DNA from: Ignatzschineria sp. F8392
GTDB taxonomy: Bacteria; Pseudomonadota; Gammaproteobacteria; Cardiobacteriales; Wohlfahrtiimonadaceae
Direction of reading: 5' to 3'
DNA: 64,000 bases
Assembly: GCF_002252045.1 (NCBI RefSeq)
Contig: NZ_NEFF01000004.1
Location: 1-64,000, forward strand
Position 1 is the first letter of the stretch; each line of letters begins with the position of its first letter. The notes under the pieces were generated by a model. It saw only the letters and a program-made list of their open reading frames with translations. It was not told where the DNA came from and ran no database searches. Below are positions 8,869-17,378 of the stretch, in pieces. Position numbers and translations under genes: made by a program.

Positions 8869-9147
8869 ATGAGTAAAACAAAAGGTGATATCGTTAAAGA
8901 GAGCATCACAAAAGCAGCTGAAAAGTTGGGTAATGTTGCTGCTAAATTAACAGATGAGACGGTTGTTAAAACCCATGAAGCAAAACGTGCTATTGATGAT
9001 CAGATTGTTGCTTTGAAAGCAAAGCGTGACTCTCTCTCAGATAATGCTGATGATGCTAAAAAGACATTAGATGAGAAGATTGAAGCTTTAAAAGAGAAAG
9101 CGAAAGAGTTATCAAAAGTGGCAAATGATAAGATTCAAAAAATGTAA
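8869..9147 (+). CDS. Small all-helical, lysine-rich protein of unknown function
   Basis: The 92-residue product has no signal peptide or membrane segment and no Cys, Trp or Pro. It is almost entirely amphipathic helix, with heptad-like Ala/Leu/Val spacing and alternating Lys/Glu/Asp (AAEKLGNVAAKL, KKTLDEKIEALKEKAKEL), so a coiled coil or helical bundle is expected. It could be compared with phasin-like or histone-like helical proteins, but I cannot name a family. A TAGGAGATAAAA site precedes the ATG, and a strong terminator follows at 9291. It appears to be a monocistronic unit. Confidence 0.75.
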   Translation: MSKTKGDIVKESITKAAEKLGNVAAKLTDETVVKTHEAKRAIDDQIVALKAKRDSLSDNADDAKKTLDEKIEALKEKAKELSKVANDKIQKM

Positions 9148-9290
9148 TTATAAATGTAATTATTTATGTAATTATCTTCTATAAATATTTCAAATATTTC
9201 TGTAGATACTTAAATTCCCTCTAAAGGGAGTGTGTCTTGGGGATATGGATTTATAAAAAAAGATAGAAGCATAAATAGAAGTATAGATAG

Positions 9291-9328
9291 AAGAGTTATT
9301 GGGATTATTTTCTCAATAGCTCTTTTTT
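9291..9328 (+). terminator. Terminator of the small helical protein gene
   Basis: AAGAGTTATTGGGA pairs imperfectly with TCTCAATAGCTCTT and is followed by a six-T run. Confidence 0.75.
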
Positions 9329-9515
9329 ATGGATGATAAGTGAGATCATCCATCATGGGATACTCTATAAAAATGAAAGAGTTATCTTTTAAGGTTGTAC
9401 CTAATTGCTTTTTCCAACACTCTGACCTTATTTAGTGAGCTAGTATTTATCAGGATCTCTTGTTAAGATCACCCTCATGATAAGTTGATAATTTATCATA
9501 TTCACACCTTTTAAT

Positions 9516-9549
9516 AGCCCTTTTAGCGATTGCTAAGAGGGCTTTTTTT
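9516..9549 (+). terminator. Orphan rho-independent terminator
   Basis: AGCCCTTTTA pairs with TAAGAGGGCT and is followed by seven T residues. No gene precedes it after the earlier terminator at 9291. Confidence 0.75.
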
Positions 9550-9581
9550 ATGGTTATTTTTCACTCAAGAATGGTTTTCAC

Positions 9582-9609
9582 CTTGAATTTCTAATTTGGA
9601 ACTCCATCT
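9582..9609 (+). promoter_or_regulatory. Sigma-32 (RpoH) heat-shock promoter of htpG
   Basis: CTTGAA (9582-9587) and CTCCATCT (9602-9609) are separated by 14 nt. The RpoH consensus is CTTGAA, 13-15 nt, CCCCATNT. The -35 is perfect and the -10 has one mismatch. htpG is a classic RpoH target. Confidence 0.75.
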
Positions 9610-9767
9610 ATTATCTATTCAGATTCTATTTAGATAATTCTTATTACCTAGTTTTATCTCATAGGATCTACCAAATAGATATACAAGATAGATAGTTATA
9701 GATGAAGCTTTATAGTGCTCAGATCTATCACGTTATTTAATCATTGTTTAATGGAGTCAAAATAGTT

Positions 9768-11663
9768 ATGACAAAAGAGACACATGCAGAAACAATGCAG
9801 TTTCAGACTGAGGTGAATCAGCTTTTAAATTTAATGATCCACTCTCTCTACTCTAATCGTGAAATCTTCCTTCGTGAATTGATCTCAAATGCTTCAGATG
9901 CTTTAGATAAGCGTCGTTTTGAAGGGCTTACTGATACCAAATTGATTGATGGGCAAGGAACGCCACAGATCGATCTTGCGTTTGATAAGGAAGCGAAGAC
10001 CTTAACAATCACCGATAATGGTATTGGTATGACCCGTGAAGAGGTGATTGAGAATATTGGAACAATCGCAAAATCAGGAACAAAGGCATTTTTGGAGCGT
10101 TTAGAAGCGGATCAAAAAAATGCATCGCAATTGATAGGGCAGTTTGGGGTTGGTTTCTATTCTGCATTCATCGTAGCGCATGAGATTGAATTAATTACGC
10201 GCAAAGCCGGTACAAATGAGGATGAAGCAACACATTGGCAGTCAAAAGGGGAAGGGGAATTCACCCTGATAAAGACAACACGTGATAAAGCGGGAACAAC
10301 TGTCATTCTCCATATGCGTGAAGATGATCTTGATCTTCTCAATGAGTGGTCAATTCGCGATATTGTGAAGAAATATTCAGATCATATCGCCTATCCCATT
10401 ATGATGGGGGTTGAGAAGCCTATTCCACCGAAAGAGGGGGAAGAGGCAGACGATCTTAAGCATGAGATTGTAATTGAGCAGATTAACTCTGCAGAATCTC
10501 TCTGGCAGAGAGAGCGTTCTGAGATTAGTGATGAGGAGTATATCGCTTTTTATAAAGAGTTAACGCATGACTATACCGATCCTCTCTCTTGGAGTCATAA
10601 TCGCGTTGAAGGTAATACGACCTATACCTCGCTGCTCTATGTTCCTGCGGTGGCGCCGCGTGGCCTGTGGGATCAAGAGGTAAAATATGGTATCGATCTC
10701 TATGTTCAGCGTGTCTTTATTATGGAGGGTTCCGATAAGTTAATTCCTCGCTATCTCCGCTTTATCCAAGGGGTTGTTGATACGCAAGATCTGCCACTCA
10801 ATATCTCCCGAGAGATTCTCCAAAACTCAAGAACAATCGATACCATTCGTCAAGGATTGACACGCAGAAGTCTCTCAATGTTAGAGACACTCAGCCAAGA
10901 TGAGGAGAAGTACCAAAAATTCTGGGCCGCATTTGGTCGCGTCTTAAAAGAAGGATTAGGGGAAGATTTCTCCAATCGAGAGAAGATTGCAAACTTACTA
11001 CGTTTTGCTTCAACAACCACCGATGAAGAGACTGTTTCTCTTAAAGCTTATAAAGAGCGTATGCAAGAGGGACAGGATAAGATCTACTATATTACGGCAG
11101 ATTCCCTCAATACCGCGAAAAATAGCCCTCACTTAGAGATCTTTAAGTCGAAAGGTATTGAAGTGATTCTCATGACCGATGTGATTGATGATTGGATGAC
11201 AGGTTTCCTCCATGAGTTTGATGGCACACCGATGGTGAATGTGGCTAAAGGTGATATTGAGCTTGATAAGGAGAAGGAAGCAGAAGAGAAGCCTGCGGCA
11301 AGTGAAGATGAAGTAAAACTGATCGACCGCGTAGAGAAGGTATTAGGCGATCGTGTTGAGAGTGTTAAGATCTCGAAGCGCCTCACCGACTCAGCTTCCG
11401 TTTTAGTTCGTAATGAACATGCACTGAGTGGGCATTTTGAAAAGATGCTGAAAGAGGCAGGTCATGACGTTCCTTCAACTAAACCATGGTTAGAGATCAA
11501 TCCAAAGCATCCTCTCTTAGTGAAATTGAGTGAGACGAATGATGCGAAGATGGAAGAAGATATCGCAATGTTAGTCTATGAAGAGGCGCAACTATTAGAG
11601 GGCGCACAGCTCGATAATCCTTCTGAATTTGTCGCACGACTCAATCGTCTTATGAATGCATAA
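9768..11663 (+). CDS. htpG: Molecular chaperone HtpG (Hsp90)
   Basis: Cytosolic ATP-dependent Hsp90 chaperone, 631 residues (E. coli: 624). The N-terminal GHKL ATPase domain shows NREIFLRELISNASDALDKRR, the DNGIGMT motif and GQFGVGFYSAF. The middle domain has the catalytic Arg region NISREILQNS, and the C-terminal dimerisation domain ends EFVARLNRLM. I chose the ATG at 9768, with GGAG upstream and the conserved TMQFQTEVNQLL start, over a frame eight codons longer. An RpoH-type promoter lies 160 nt upstream and a terminator follows, so it is a single-gene heat-shock unit. Confidence 0.97.
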   Translation: MTKETHAETMQFQTEVNQLLNLMIHSLYSNREIFLRELISNASDALDKRRFEGLTDTKLIDGQGTPQIDLAFDKEAKTLTITDNGIGMTREEVIENIGTIAKSGTKAFLERLEADQKNASQLIGQFGVGFYSAFIVAHEIELITRKAGTNEDEATHWQSKGEGEFTLIKTTRDKAGTTVILHMREDDLDLLNEWSIRDIVKKYSDHIAYPIMMGVEKPIPPKEGEEADDLKHEIVIEQINSAESLWQRERSEISDEEYIAFYKELTHDYTDPLSWSHNRVEGNTTYTSLLYVPAVAPRGLWDQEVKYGIDLYVQRVFIMEGSDKLIPRYLRFIQGVVDTQDLPLNISREILQNSRTIDTIRQGLTRRSLSMLETLSQDEEKYQKFWAAFGRVLKEGLGEDFSNREKIANLLRFASTTTDEETVSLKAYKERMQEGQDKIYYITADSLNTAKNSPHLEIFKSKGIEVILMTDVIDDWMTGFLHEFDGTPMVNVAKGDIELDKEKEAEEKPAASEDEVKLIDRVEKVLGDRVESVKISKRLTDSASVLVRNEHALSGHFEKMLKEAGHDVPSTKPWLEINPKHPLLVKLSETNDAKMEEDIAMLVYEEAQLLEGAQLDNPSEFVARLNRLMNA

Positions 11664-11739
11664 GCGCCGGCAGTAGTTGAGTCTGAAACTGGTTAAGATT
11701 GGTTAATCTTAACTAGGTTTTAGCGAATAGTTATAGATA

Positions 11740-11785
11740 AAGTCCTTTATAGCGGTGATCTATTGCTGCTATAAAGGACTTTTTT
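11740..11785 (+). terminator. Terminator of htpG
   Basis: AAGTCCTTTATAGC (11740-11753) pairs perfectly with GCTATAAAGGACTT (11768-11781) and runs into six T residues. Confidence 0.9.
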
Positions 11786-11812
11786 GTGGTTGACGATCAA
11801 TCTGTATTGTAT

Positions 11813-12535
11813 TTATCTCAAATCCCGAATATCAGCAATCGGTTCATCACCGATCATGAGTGGCGAGTTAAAGTAACGAATAATTGCTTCTGCTGCCTGA
11901 TGGGGGGAGAGTAATTGATTCTGCGCTTTAAGTTGTAAAAAGCGGTCAATATGGGGAAAGGCTTCAGGAGAACTTGCTCGAATCTCCACCTGCATGTCGG
12001 TATCGATAACGCCGGGAGCAAGGGCTGTAACGTAGATGGGATGCGCTTGTTGCTTCTGCTCTAAATGGAGTGCTCGGCTAAAATGATCGATGGCTGCCTT
12101 TGTAGCACAATAGATTGACCAGCCAGAGTAGACATGTCGTCCTGCACCAGATGAGATATTAACGATACGCTTCATAATGGGGAGATTCTGCGTTGCAGCG
12201 ACAAATTGATTACTCAGCTCAATAGGCACTTTAATATTGATATCGATCGCTTTTGCAATTGCTTCATTTCCTAATCTCCCAACTTGTTCAATAGGCTGTA
12301 CAACGCCGGCATTATTGATCAGAGTAATCTCTGTCGCAAGAGAGAGGTAAGGCTTTAACCACTCAATGACATGATCTGCTGCCTCGGGCTGGGTAAGATC
12401 GAGAGCAAGATGATTAGGGAGCTGCTCAGGATTGCTGCGAGAGACACGTAGTACCTTATAGCCTTCTGCTTCTAATAAGGTAGCCAACGCGTGGCCAATC
12501 CCTCTTGATCCACCAGTAATAATATAGATTTTCAT
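11813..12535 (-). CDS. Short-chain dehydrogenase/reductase
   Basis: A 240-residue Rossmann-fold NAD(P)-dependent oxidoreductase. The cofactor loop TGGSRGIGHAL lies at about 6-16, NNAGVV near 83 and the catalytic set at SSGAG and YCATKAA (Tyr-x3-Lys) near 137-155. An arginine after the first strand (VLRVSRS) suggests NADPH. The layout resembles the sepiapterin/benzil reductase (YueD) branch, but the substrate is unknown. The start is set at 12535, where an AAGGAGTC site lies 6 nt upstream; six extra codons are open before it. Confidence 0.85.
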   Translation of the reverse strand: MKIYIITGGSRGIGHALATLLEAEGYKVLRVSRSNPEQLPNHLALDLTQPEAADHVIEWLKPYLSLATEITLINNAGVVQPIEQVGRLGNEAIAKAIDINIKVPIELSNQFVAATQNLPIMKRIVNISSGAGRHVYSGWSIYCATKAAIDHFSRALHLEQKQQAHPIYVTALAPGVIDTDMQVEIRASSPEAFPHIDRFLQLKAQNQLLSPHQAAEAIIRYFNSPLMIGDEPIADIRDLR

Positions 12536-12774
12536 CAATAGACTCCTTTTCATTTGTTGAGGGTTAGTAGTTTTCTGTTCCTATCATTGTAGGGAACTTC
12601 AGACTATTTTTATACCTTATATCGGCTGAAGTTATTTAAAGCACCCCATTTTTGCAATCCCTCTTTCATGTATAATAAGATTTTTTATGTCAACCGAAAA
12701 TATCAACTAAAGATATCAATCAAAAATTATAGAGGATCTTCCGAGGTCACAATCAACAATAGGTGGAATGAGTT

Positions 12775-13479
12775 ATGAAAAGATCGAAGCGCTTACTAAC
12801 GACAGCACTCTTCTGGCTTGCATCTTTTGCAATGGCAGAGCAGCTCTATATTAGCGATAAACTACAAGCCCCTATTAGAGCCGGTGCCGGCGATAATTAC
12901 CGAATCACAAAGATGATTAATGCCGGCGAACCCGTTGTTAAATTAGCAGAGCGGAATGGGTACTATCAGATTCGTTACGATGGAAATAAGACCGGTTGGA
13001 TCTATAATACTTTTTTGATGAATGAGCCGAGTGCGCGTAACTATATTGAAGAGGCTAAGAATCGTTATGAGCCACTACTGCAAGAGAATAGGGCATTAGA
13101 AGAGGAGATTGAGCGATTAAAAGAGGCGCAGACTCAAGCCCTTAATCGTGCTAATCAAGATAAAGAAGCACTCTTAAATGAGTTGGAGGTCTTAACTGCT
13201 GAAAATCAAGCGCTACAATCGGAGATTGTGGAGTTACGTACGCTCAATGCCAGAGAGATCGAATTAGCACAAGAGAATGACGCGCTAAATCGTCGTGATC
13301 ATGTTCAAAAAGTGGAGATTACAACATTAAAGCAGGAAAATGCGCGTCTTCAGTCGGTCAATCGAAGTAGTGAATGGACAGCAGGAGCATTGATTCTTCT
13401 CGGAGGGATTATTTTAGGAACCTCTATCTTACCGCGACTCTTTGCGAAAACACGCCGTAAGAGAACTTGGGATTTTTAG
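12775..13479 (+). CDS. SH3 domain periplasmic/membrane protein (YgiM-like, TIGR04211 type)
   Basis: The 234-residue protein has a signal peptide (1-21, ends FAMA), an N-terminal bacterial SH3 domain at about 22-85 (PIRAGAGDNYRITKMINAGEP, then GWIYNTFLM), a long Glu/Gln/Leu coiled coil at about 95-195 and a single C-terminal transmembrane helix (ALILLGGIILGTSIL) with a basic cytoplasmic tail (KTRRKRTW). This order matches the YgiM family of the cell envelope, whose biochemical role is not settled. The family is otherwise easy to recognise by layout. Confidence 0.85.
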   Translation: MKRSKRLLTTALFWLASFAMAEQLYISDKLQAPIRAGAGDNYRITKMINAGEPVVKLAERNGYYQIRYDGNKTGWIYNTFLMNEPSARNYIEEAKNRYEPLLQENRALEEEIERLKEAQTQALNRANQDKEALLNELEVLTAENQALQSEIVELRTLNAREIELAQENDALNRRDHVQKVEITTLKQENARLQSVNRSSEWTAGALILLGGIILGTSILPRLFAKTRRKRTWDF

Positions 13480-13523
13480 AGAGTTTAATTCTTTCTTGAG
13501 TTACTTTTGAGAGATGTAGCTCT

Positions 13524-13565
13524 TTTTAAGACTTTTAAGACTTTTAAGACTTTTAAGACTTTTTT
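13524..13565 (+). repeat. 9-bp tandem repeat
   Basis: About four and a half copies of TTAAGACTT lie directly behind the YgiM-like gene. Confidence 0.85.
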
Positions 13566-13571
13566 AATCGA

Positions 13572-13602
13572 GGGTATTGACACTATTGCTAATACCCGTT
13601 TT
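13572..13602 (+). terminator. Probable terminator of the YgiM-like gene
   Basis: GGGTATT pairs with AATACCC across a 12-nt loop and is followed by GTTTT. The same DNA contains a TTGACA promoter element (13577-13582), so it may instead, or also, be promoter sequence. Confidence 0.45.
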
Positions 13603-13606
13603 AATA
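13577..13606 (+). promoter_or_regulatory. Candidate promoter for the metQ-like leader RNA
   Basis: A perfect TTGACA at 13577-13582 is followed 18 nt later by TTAATA (13601-13606). Transcription would begin near 13613, exactly at the start of the SAM-II-like motif. Confidence 0.45.
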
Positions 13607-13608
13607 AA

Positions 13609-13653
13609 GAATGCCGATTTGACACAGCTTGCGGGCAATAAACAGCTAAAGCG
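13609..13653 (+). promoter_or_regulatory. Candidate SAM-II-like riboswitch aptamer upstream of metQ-like gene
   Basis: In order, the sequence has ATGCC, GATTTGAC, AGCTTGC, GGGCA, ATAAAC and AGCTAAAG. As I remember it, the SAM-II (metA-type) consensus has a P1 stem enclosing GAUUUgA and a CUUGC loop, then UAAA and GCUAAA at the 3' end. TGCC and GGCA can form P1, and AGCTTG can pair with CAGCT as the pseudoknot with one bulge. A strong terminator follows 63 nt downstream, and the next gene is a methionine-transport-type lipoprotein. The shortened P2 makes this a candidate only. Confidence 0.42.
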
Positions 13654-13715
13654 TGATATAGAAGATGAGTTAGATCTAAGTAGACTCTAAGCCTCTATAC
13701 CAGAATTAGCCAAAT

Positions 13716-13747
13716 AGCCCGTACCTTTTAGGTTACGGGCTTTTTTA
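13716..13747 (+). terminator. Leader terminator upstream of metQ-like gene
   Basis: AGCCCGTACC pairs with GGTTACGGGCT (one bulge) followed by seven T residues. With no gene between it and the promoter at 13577, it is placed like a riboswitch attenuator. Confidence 0.8.
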
Positions 13748-13779
13748 TTTTTGAAGAAATTTAAAATAGATTCAGCCTA

Positions 13780-13818
13780 ACACATTTAACACATTCAATA
13801 TATTCAACACATTTAACA
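13780..13818 (+). repeat. Degenerate ~10-bp tandem repeat upstream of metQ-like gene
   Basis: Units of the form ACACATTTA / ACACATTCA / ATATATTCA / ACACATTTA repeat between the leader terminator and the start codon. Confidence 0.6.
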
Positions 13819-13865
13819 GAAACGATAGATTTATAAATTCATTACAGAGAGAAGGAACAGAATCG

Positions 13866-14708
13866 ATGAAAGTAGTTTTAAAAAAATTAGCATTTATATC
13901 GCTAATCGGGGGCTCATTAGTTTTAGCCGGATGTAATTCTGATGATCAGAGTGACAATGGAGATCGTAAAAAAATTCGCATCGGCACAACTGTGGGTGAT
14001 TTTGCTGATATGGTCACCGATTCTGTTAAGCCTCAATTGGAAGCGAAGGGATATCAAGTAGATCTGGTGGTCTTTACCGATTATGTCCTTCCTAACCATG
14101 CACTAGCAGATGGTTCGATCGAGATCAACACTTTCCAACATCTGCCTTACCTCAACTCTTTTAAGACACTCCATAAGCTCGATATCACAGAGGTTTTTCA
14201 GATCCCGACGGGGCCATTAGGCATCTATAGCGGAAAGAAGAAGAGTTTAGATCAATTAGAGGAGGGGGCTAAATTTGCTGTGCCGAATGATCCTAGTAAC
14301 TTTTCTCGTTCACTTGCACTCTTAGTGGATGCGGGCTTGATTACGTTAAAGCCGGGAACAGATTCACTCAAAGCAGTTGCGGCAGATATTGCAGAAAATC
14401 CCCATAAGATTGAATTAGTGATGATTGAAGCGCCGCAATTACCGCGCGTTCGTGATGATCTCGATTATGTCATTATTCCAGGGAATTATGCTGCAAGTTC
14501 AAAGATTCCTTTTAGTGATGCGCTCTTTACAGACCCTGGATTTGCTTTTATCAATTGGGCTGCTGTGAAGAGTAAAGATGTAGATGCGCCTTGGGTCAAA
14601 GATGTTAAAGAAGCCTATAACTCCGATGCTTTTAAGGTTTACGCCGCTGAACGATTTGCCGGATATAAATATCCTGCAACCTGGAGTGATGATGAGTCTC
14701 AACAATAG
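13866..14708 (+). CDS. MetQ/NlpA-family methionine-binding lipoprotein
   Basis: A 280-residue lipoprotein with lipobox LVLAGC (Cys at about 23), anchored in the periplasm. The mature part follows the MetQ/NlpA fold: IRIGTTVGDFADMV, a VDLVVFTDYVLPNHALADG stretch, then INTFQHLPYL and the IPTGPLGIYS segment. These proteins bind D/L-methionine and feed the MetNI transporter, but no metN or metI lies next to it, so it either serves a transporter encoded elsewhere or is an NlpA-like paralogue. The ATG follows an AGAGAGAAGGAA site. The leader carries a SAM-II-like motif and a terminator, which would fit methionine control. Confidence 0.88.
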   Translation: MKVVLKKLAFISLIGGSLVLAGCNSDDQSDNGDRKKIRIGTTVGDFADMVTDSVKPQLEAKGYQVDLVVFTDYVLPNHALADGSIEINTFQHLPYLNSFKTLHKLDITEVFQIPTGPLGIYSGKKKSLDQLEEGAKFAVPNDPSNFSRSLALLVDAGLITLKPGTDSLKAVAADIAENPHKIELVMIEAPQLPRVRDDLDYVIIPGNYAASSKIPFSDALFTDPGFAFINWAAVKSKDVDAPWVKDVKEAYNSDAFKVYAAERFAGYKYPATWSDDESQQ

Positions 14709-14717
14709 AGAGAAGAG

Positions 14718-14742
14718 AGCGGTCAATATGACCGCTTTTTTT
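14718..14742 (+). terminator. Terminator of the metQ-like gene
   Basis: AGCGGTC and GACCGCT form a perfect 7-bp stem with a 5-nt loop and a seven-T tail, 10 nt after the stop codon. Confidence 0.9.
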
Positions 14743-14772
14743 AGATATAGTTTAGATATAGTTTAGATATAG
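14740..14772 (+). repeat. 11-bp tandem repeat, three perfect copies
   Basis: TTTAGATATAG is repeated three times without a mismatch, beginning within the T-run of the preceding terminator. Confidence 0.95.
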
Positions 14773-14831
14773 TGAAAAAAGAATTGTAATCTCTATTAAA
14801 TTGTATTATTGTACTACTACGCTAACACAGA

Positions 14832-14869
14832 GGAGGGAGGCGTTACTATGATAAAAGCCTCTCTTTTTT
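14832..14869 (+). terminator. Terminator/attenuator in front of hisG
   Basis: GAGGGAGGC pairs with GCCTCTCTT (with G-U pairs) around a 15-nt loop and is followed by six T residues, 44 nt before hisG. It has no gene of its own to end, so it may attenuate the his genes. No histidine-rich leader peptide is visible upstream. Confidence 0.6.
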
Positions 14870-14912
14870 ATTTTTATAACCAGATTGAAATCGTAGAAAA
14901 GAGGCATCGACA

Positions 14913-15809
14913 ATGATGAAAAGTAGTCGCTTAAAAATCGCTATCCAGAAGTCAGGACGTTTAAGTGAAGAGTCTCAAGAATTACTTGAGAAGAGTGGAC
15001 TTAAGATCAATATGACCAAGGATAAGTTGATCGCTCATGTAGAAAATATGCCGATCGATATTCTACGAGTTCGTGATGATGATATTCCGGGATTAGTGTT
15101 TGATGGTGTTGTCGATCTAGGAATTGTTGGTCAAAATGTACTAGAAGAGGTAGCTTTAGGGCGTCAAGAATCGATCGATTCCCTCTATCGTGTGAAACAA
15201 ATTCTCCCCTTTGGGGGATGTCGCCTCTCTTTAGCACTTCCTAAGAGTTGTGACTATCAGGGAATTGAAGATTTTCAAGGGCTTCGTGTTGCCACCTCTT
15301 TTCCCAATCTTTTAGATCGTTATTTAAAGGAGAAGGGAATCAATTATAAGAGCTCTCTTTTAACGGGATCTGTAGAGGTTGCCCCAAGAGCGGGATTAGC
15401 AGATGCGATATGTGATCTGGTCTCTTCAGGCGCAACATTAGAGGCAAATGGCTTAAAAGAGGTTGAGGTTATATTCCGCTCTAAAGCTTGTTTAATCGAG
15501 ACAAATGTTGAGATGAGCCCAGAAAAAGAGGCCTTAATCGCTAAAATTATGCCGAGAATACAGAGTGTTATTCAAGCAAATGAATCAAAATATATTATGC
15601 TCCATGCGCCTAAAGATCGTCTAAAAGAGATTACCGAGCTTCTTCCGGGTGCTGAAAATCCCACTATTTTACCATTAGCAACAGATCAATCTCGCGTTGC
15701 TGTTCATGTGGTCAGTAGCGAAGTTCTCTTTTGGGAGACGATGGAAGCACTGAAAGCAAAAGGTGCTAGCTCTATCTTAGTTCTTCCTATTGAGAAGATG
15801 ATGGAGTAA
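14913..15809 (+). CDS. hisG: ATP phosphoribosyltransferase HisG (long form)
   Basis: Catalyses the first and committed step of histidine synthesis, joining ATP and PRPP. At 298 residues it is the long form with a C-terminal ACT-like regulatory domain, and therefore is feedback-inhibited by histidine without needing HisZ. Visible segments are [26 protein letters not shown], the PRPP loop region [14 protein letters not shown] and the C-terminal domain ending [12 protein letters not shown]. Two adjacent ATGs (14913 and 14916) are possible starts; an AGAGG site favours either. It is first in the his cluster. Confidence 0.96.
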   Translation: MMKSSRLKIAIQKSGRLSEESQELLEKSGLKINMTKDKLIAHVENMPIDILRVRDDDIPGLVFDGVVDLGIVGQNVLEEVALGRQESIDSLYRVKQILPFGGCRLSLALPKSCDYQGIEDFQGLRVATSFPNLLDRYLKEKGINYKSSLLTGSVEVAPRAGLADAICDLVSSGATLEANGLKEVEVIFRSKACLIETNVEMSPEKEALIAKIMPRIQSVIQANESKYIMLHAPKDRLKEITELLPGAENPTILPLATDQSRVAVHVVSSEVLFWETMEALKAKGASSILVLPIEKMME

Positions 15810-15885
15810 TCGAAATTATTGGGTCGGTGCTCTAGCGTGGCAGAGCATCATCAATGGCAGATTGAGTGAAAAAGAGAGCAAATCA

Positions 15886-17178
15886 ATGGAGAAAATTATC
15901 TGGAATTCTCTGACAGAAGCAGAGCGAAAAAAAGCATTAGAGAGACCTGCAGAGCGATCTGCGAAAGAGATTAAAGAGATTGTTGCCAAGATTGGCGAAA
16001 GAGTAAAAACTGAAGGTGATCAGGCAATCATTGCGTTAACAGAAGAGTTTGATAAAGTTTCAGTGACACAATTGGCAGTAGAGCAAGAGGCATTTGCCGC
16101 TGCAGAATCACGCCTATCTTCTGAGTTTAAACAGGCGATTGAACGAGCGTATCGCAATATCAAGAAATTTCATGAGGCTCAAAAGCAACCGAAGATTGCA
16201 GTAGAGACAGAAGAGGGTGTCTATTGTGAGGTCTTAACACGAGCGATTGAATCTGTCGGCCTCTATATTCCAGGGGGGACAGCGCCACTCTTTTCAACAG
16301 TCTTGATGTTGGCAATTCCCGCTAAAATTGCTGGATGTGGTGAGATTGTTCTTGCCTCTCCGCCCCCGATTGCAGATGAGATTCTCTATGCAGCACAACT
16401 TTGTGGAATCGATAAGATCTATCAGATGGGAGGCGCACAAGCGATCTTTGCCTTAGGCTTAGGAAGCGAGAGCATTACAAAGGTTGATAAGATCTTTGGT
16501 CCCGGCAACAGCTTTGTAACAGAAGCAAAGCGTCAAATTAGTCAGATGCCGGGAGGCGCTGCCATCGATATGCCGGCAGGACCATCCGAAGTCTTAATTA
16601 TCGCGGATCAATTTGCTAATCCCGCCTTTGTAGCGGCAGATCTTCTCTCTCAAGCAGAGCATGGTGCTGACTCCCAGGTGATCTTAGTGACCCCTTCAGC
16701 GCCCTTGATCGATGCAGTAGAGCGTGAGATTGAGAAGCAGCTGCAACAACTAGGACGTGCAGAGACAGCGAGGGCCGCATTGGAACATAGCCGTTCTATC
16801 TTGGTTGAAAACTTAACAGAAGCTATTGAGGTGAGTAATCGTTATGCGCCGGAGCATCTAATCATTCAGACAGAAACGCCGGAGAGATGGGTTGATCAGA
16901 TTATGCATGCTGGCTCACTCTTTTTGGGGGCTTACTCTCCAGAGTCGATGGGAGATTACGCATCGGGTACTAATCATGTGTTACCGACCTATGGATATGC
17001 TAGAACCTATTCCAGTTTAGGTTTAGCCGATTTTAGTAAGCGAATGACTGTTCAACGCTTAACGAAAGAGGGATTTTCACGCTTAGGACCGACGGTTGCA
17101 CTCCTTGCAGAAAAGGAGCAATTAGATGCTCATAAATTGGCAGTAGATGTTCGCTTGCAAGCATTAGCAAGAGAGTAG
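15886..17178 (+). CDS. hisD: Histidinol dehydrogenase HisD
   Basis: Zinc enzyme that oxidises L-histidinol to histidine in two NAD-dependent steps. The product has 430 residues from the ATG at 15886, close to the E. coli length; eight more codons are open upstream from a TTG, but AAAGAGAG favours the ATG. Conserved stretches are [56 protein letters not shown] (Gln and His zinc ligands) and RYAPEHL. It lies 76 nt behind hisG. Confidence 0.96.
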   Translation: MEKIIWNSLTEAERKKALERPAERSAKEIKEIVAKIGERVKTEGDQAIIALTEEFDKVSVTQLAVEQEAFAAAESRLSSEFKQAIERAYRNIKKFHEAQKQPKIAVETEEGVYCEVLTRAIESVGLYIPGGTAPLFSTVLMLAIPAKIAGCGEIVLASPPPIADEILYAAQLCGIDKIYQMGGAQAIFALGLGSESITKVDKIFGPGNSFVTEAKRQISQMPGGAAIDMPAGPSEVLIIADQFANPAFVAADLLSQAEHGADSQVILVTPSAPLIDAVEREIEKQLQQLGRAETARAALEHSRSILVENLTEAIEVSNRYAPEHLIIQTETPERWVDQIMHAGSLFLGAYSPESMGDYASGTNHVLPTYGYARTYSSLGLADFSKRMTVQRLTKEGFSRLGPTVALLAEKEQLDAHKLAVDVRLQALARE

Positions 17179-17214
17179 ATGATAGAAGAGATCCATTCAA
17201 TAGAGATCGATGCA

Positions 17215-17240
17215 ATGAGTTATTGATATGAGTTATTGAT
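17215..17240 (+). repeat. 13-bp tandem duplication
   Basis: ATGAGTTATTGAT occurs twice in direct succession between hisD and hisC. Confidence 0.9.
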
Positions 17241-17278
17241 ATAGGATCTACAAACAAGCAATACGGCTAATAGATAAT

Positions 17279-17311
17279 TCTATTAATTGTCTATTAATTA
17301 TCTATTAATTG
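17279..17311 (+). repeat. 11-bp tandem repeat, three copies
   Basis: TCTATTAATTG / TCTATTAATTA / TCTATTAATTG, between hisD and hisC. Confidence 0.92.
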
Positions 17312-17378
17312 GTTATTTATTAATAGGTCATTAATAAGAAACCAACAAGAAAGTAATCAGAGATCGATAGGGGGAGAT

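Larger units (their letters stand above)
9148..9581. other. Gap with two terminators
   Basis: No protein gene is visible. The gap holds two terminator hairpins (9291-9328 and 9516-9549). No gene lies between them, so 9330-9550 may encode a small RNA. Confidence 0.4.

Noticed and set aside
9768..11663. Longer htpG start at 9744
   Set aside because: The extra eight codons have no ribosome site and are not part of the conserved N-terminus; GGAG lies ahead of the ATG at 9768.
14770..14912. Histidine leader peptide of a classical his attenuator
   Set aside because: I read the region for consecutive CAT/CAC codons behind a start codon and found none; only a terminator-like hairpin is present.
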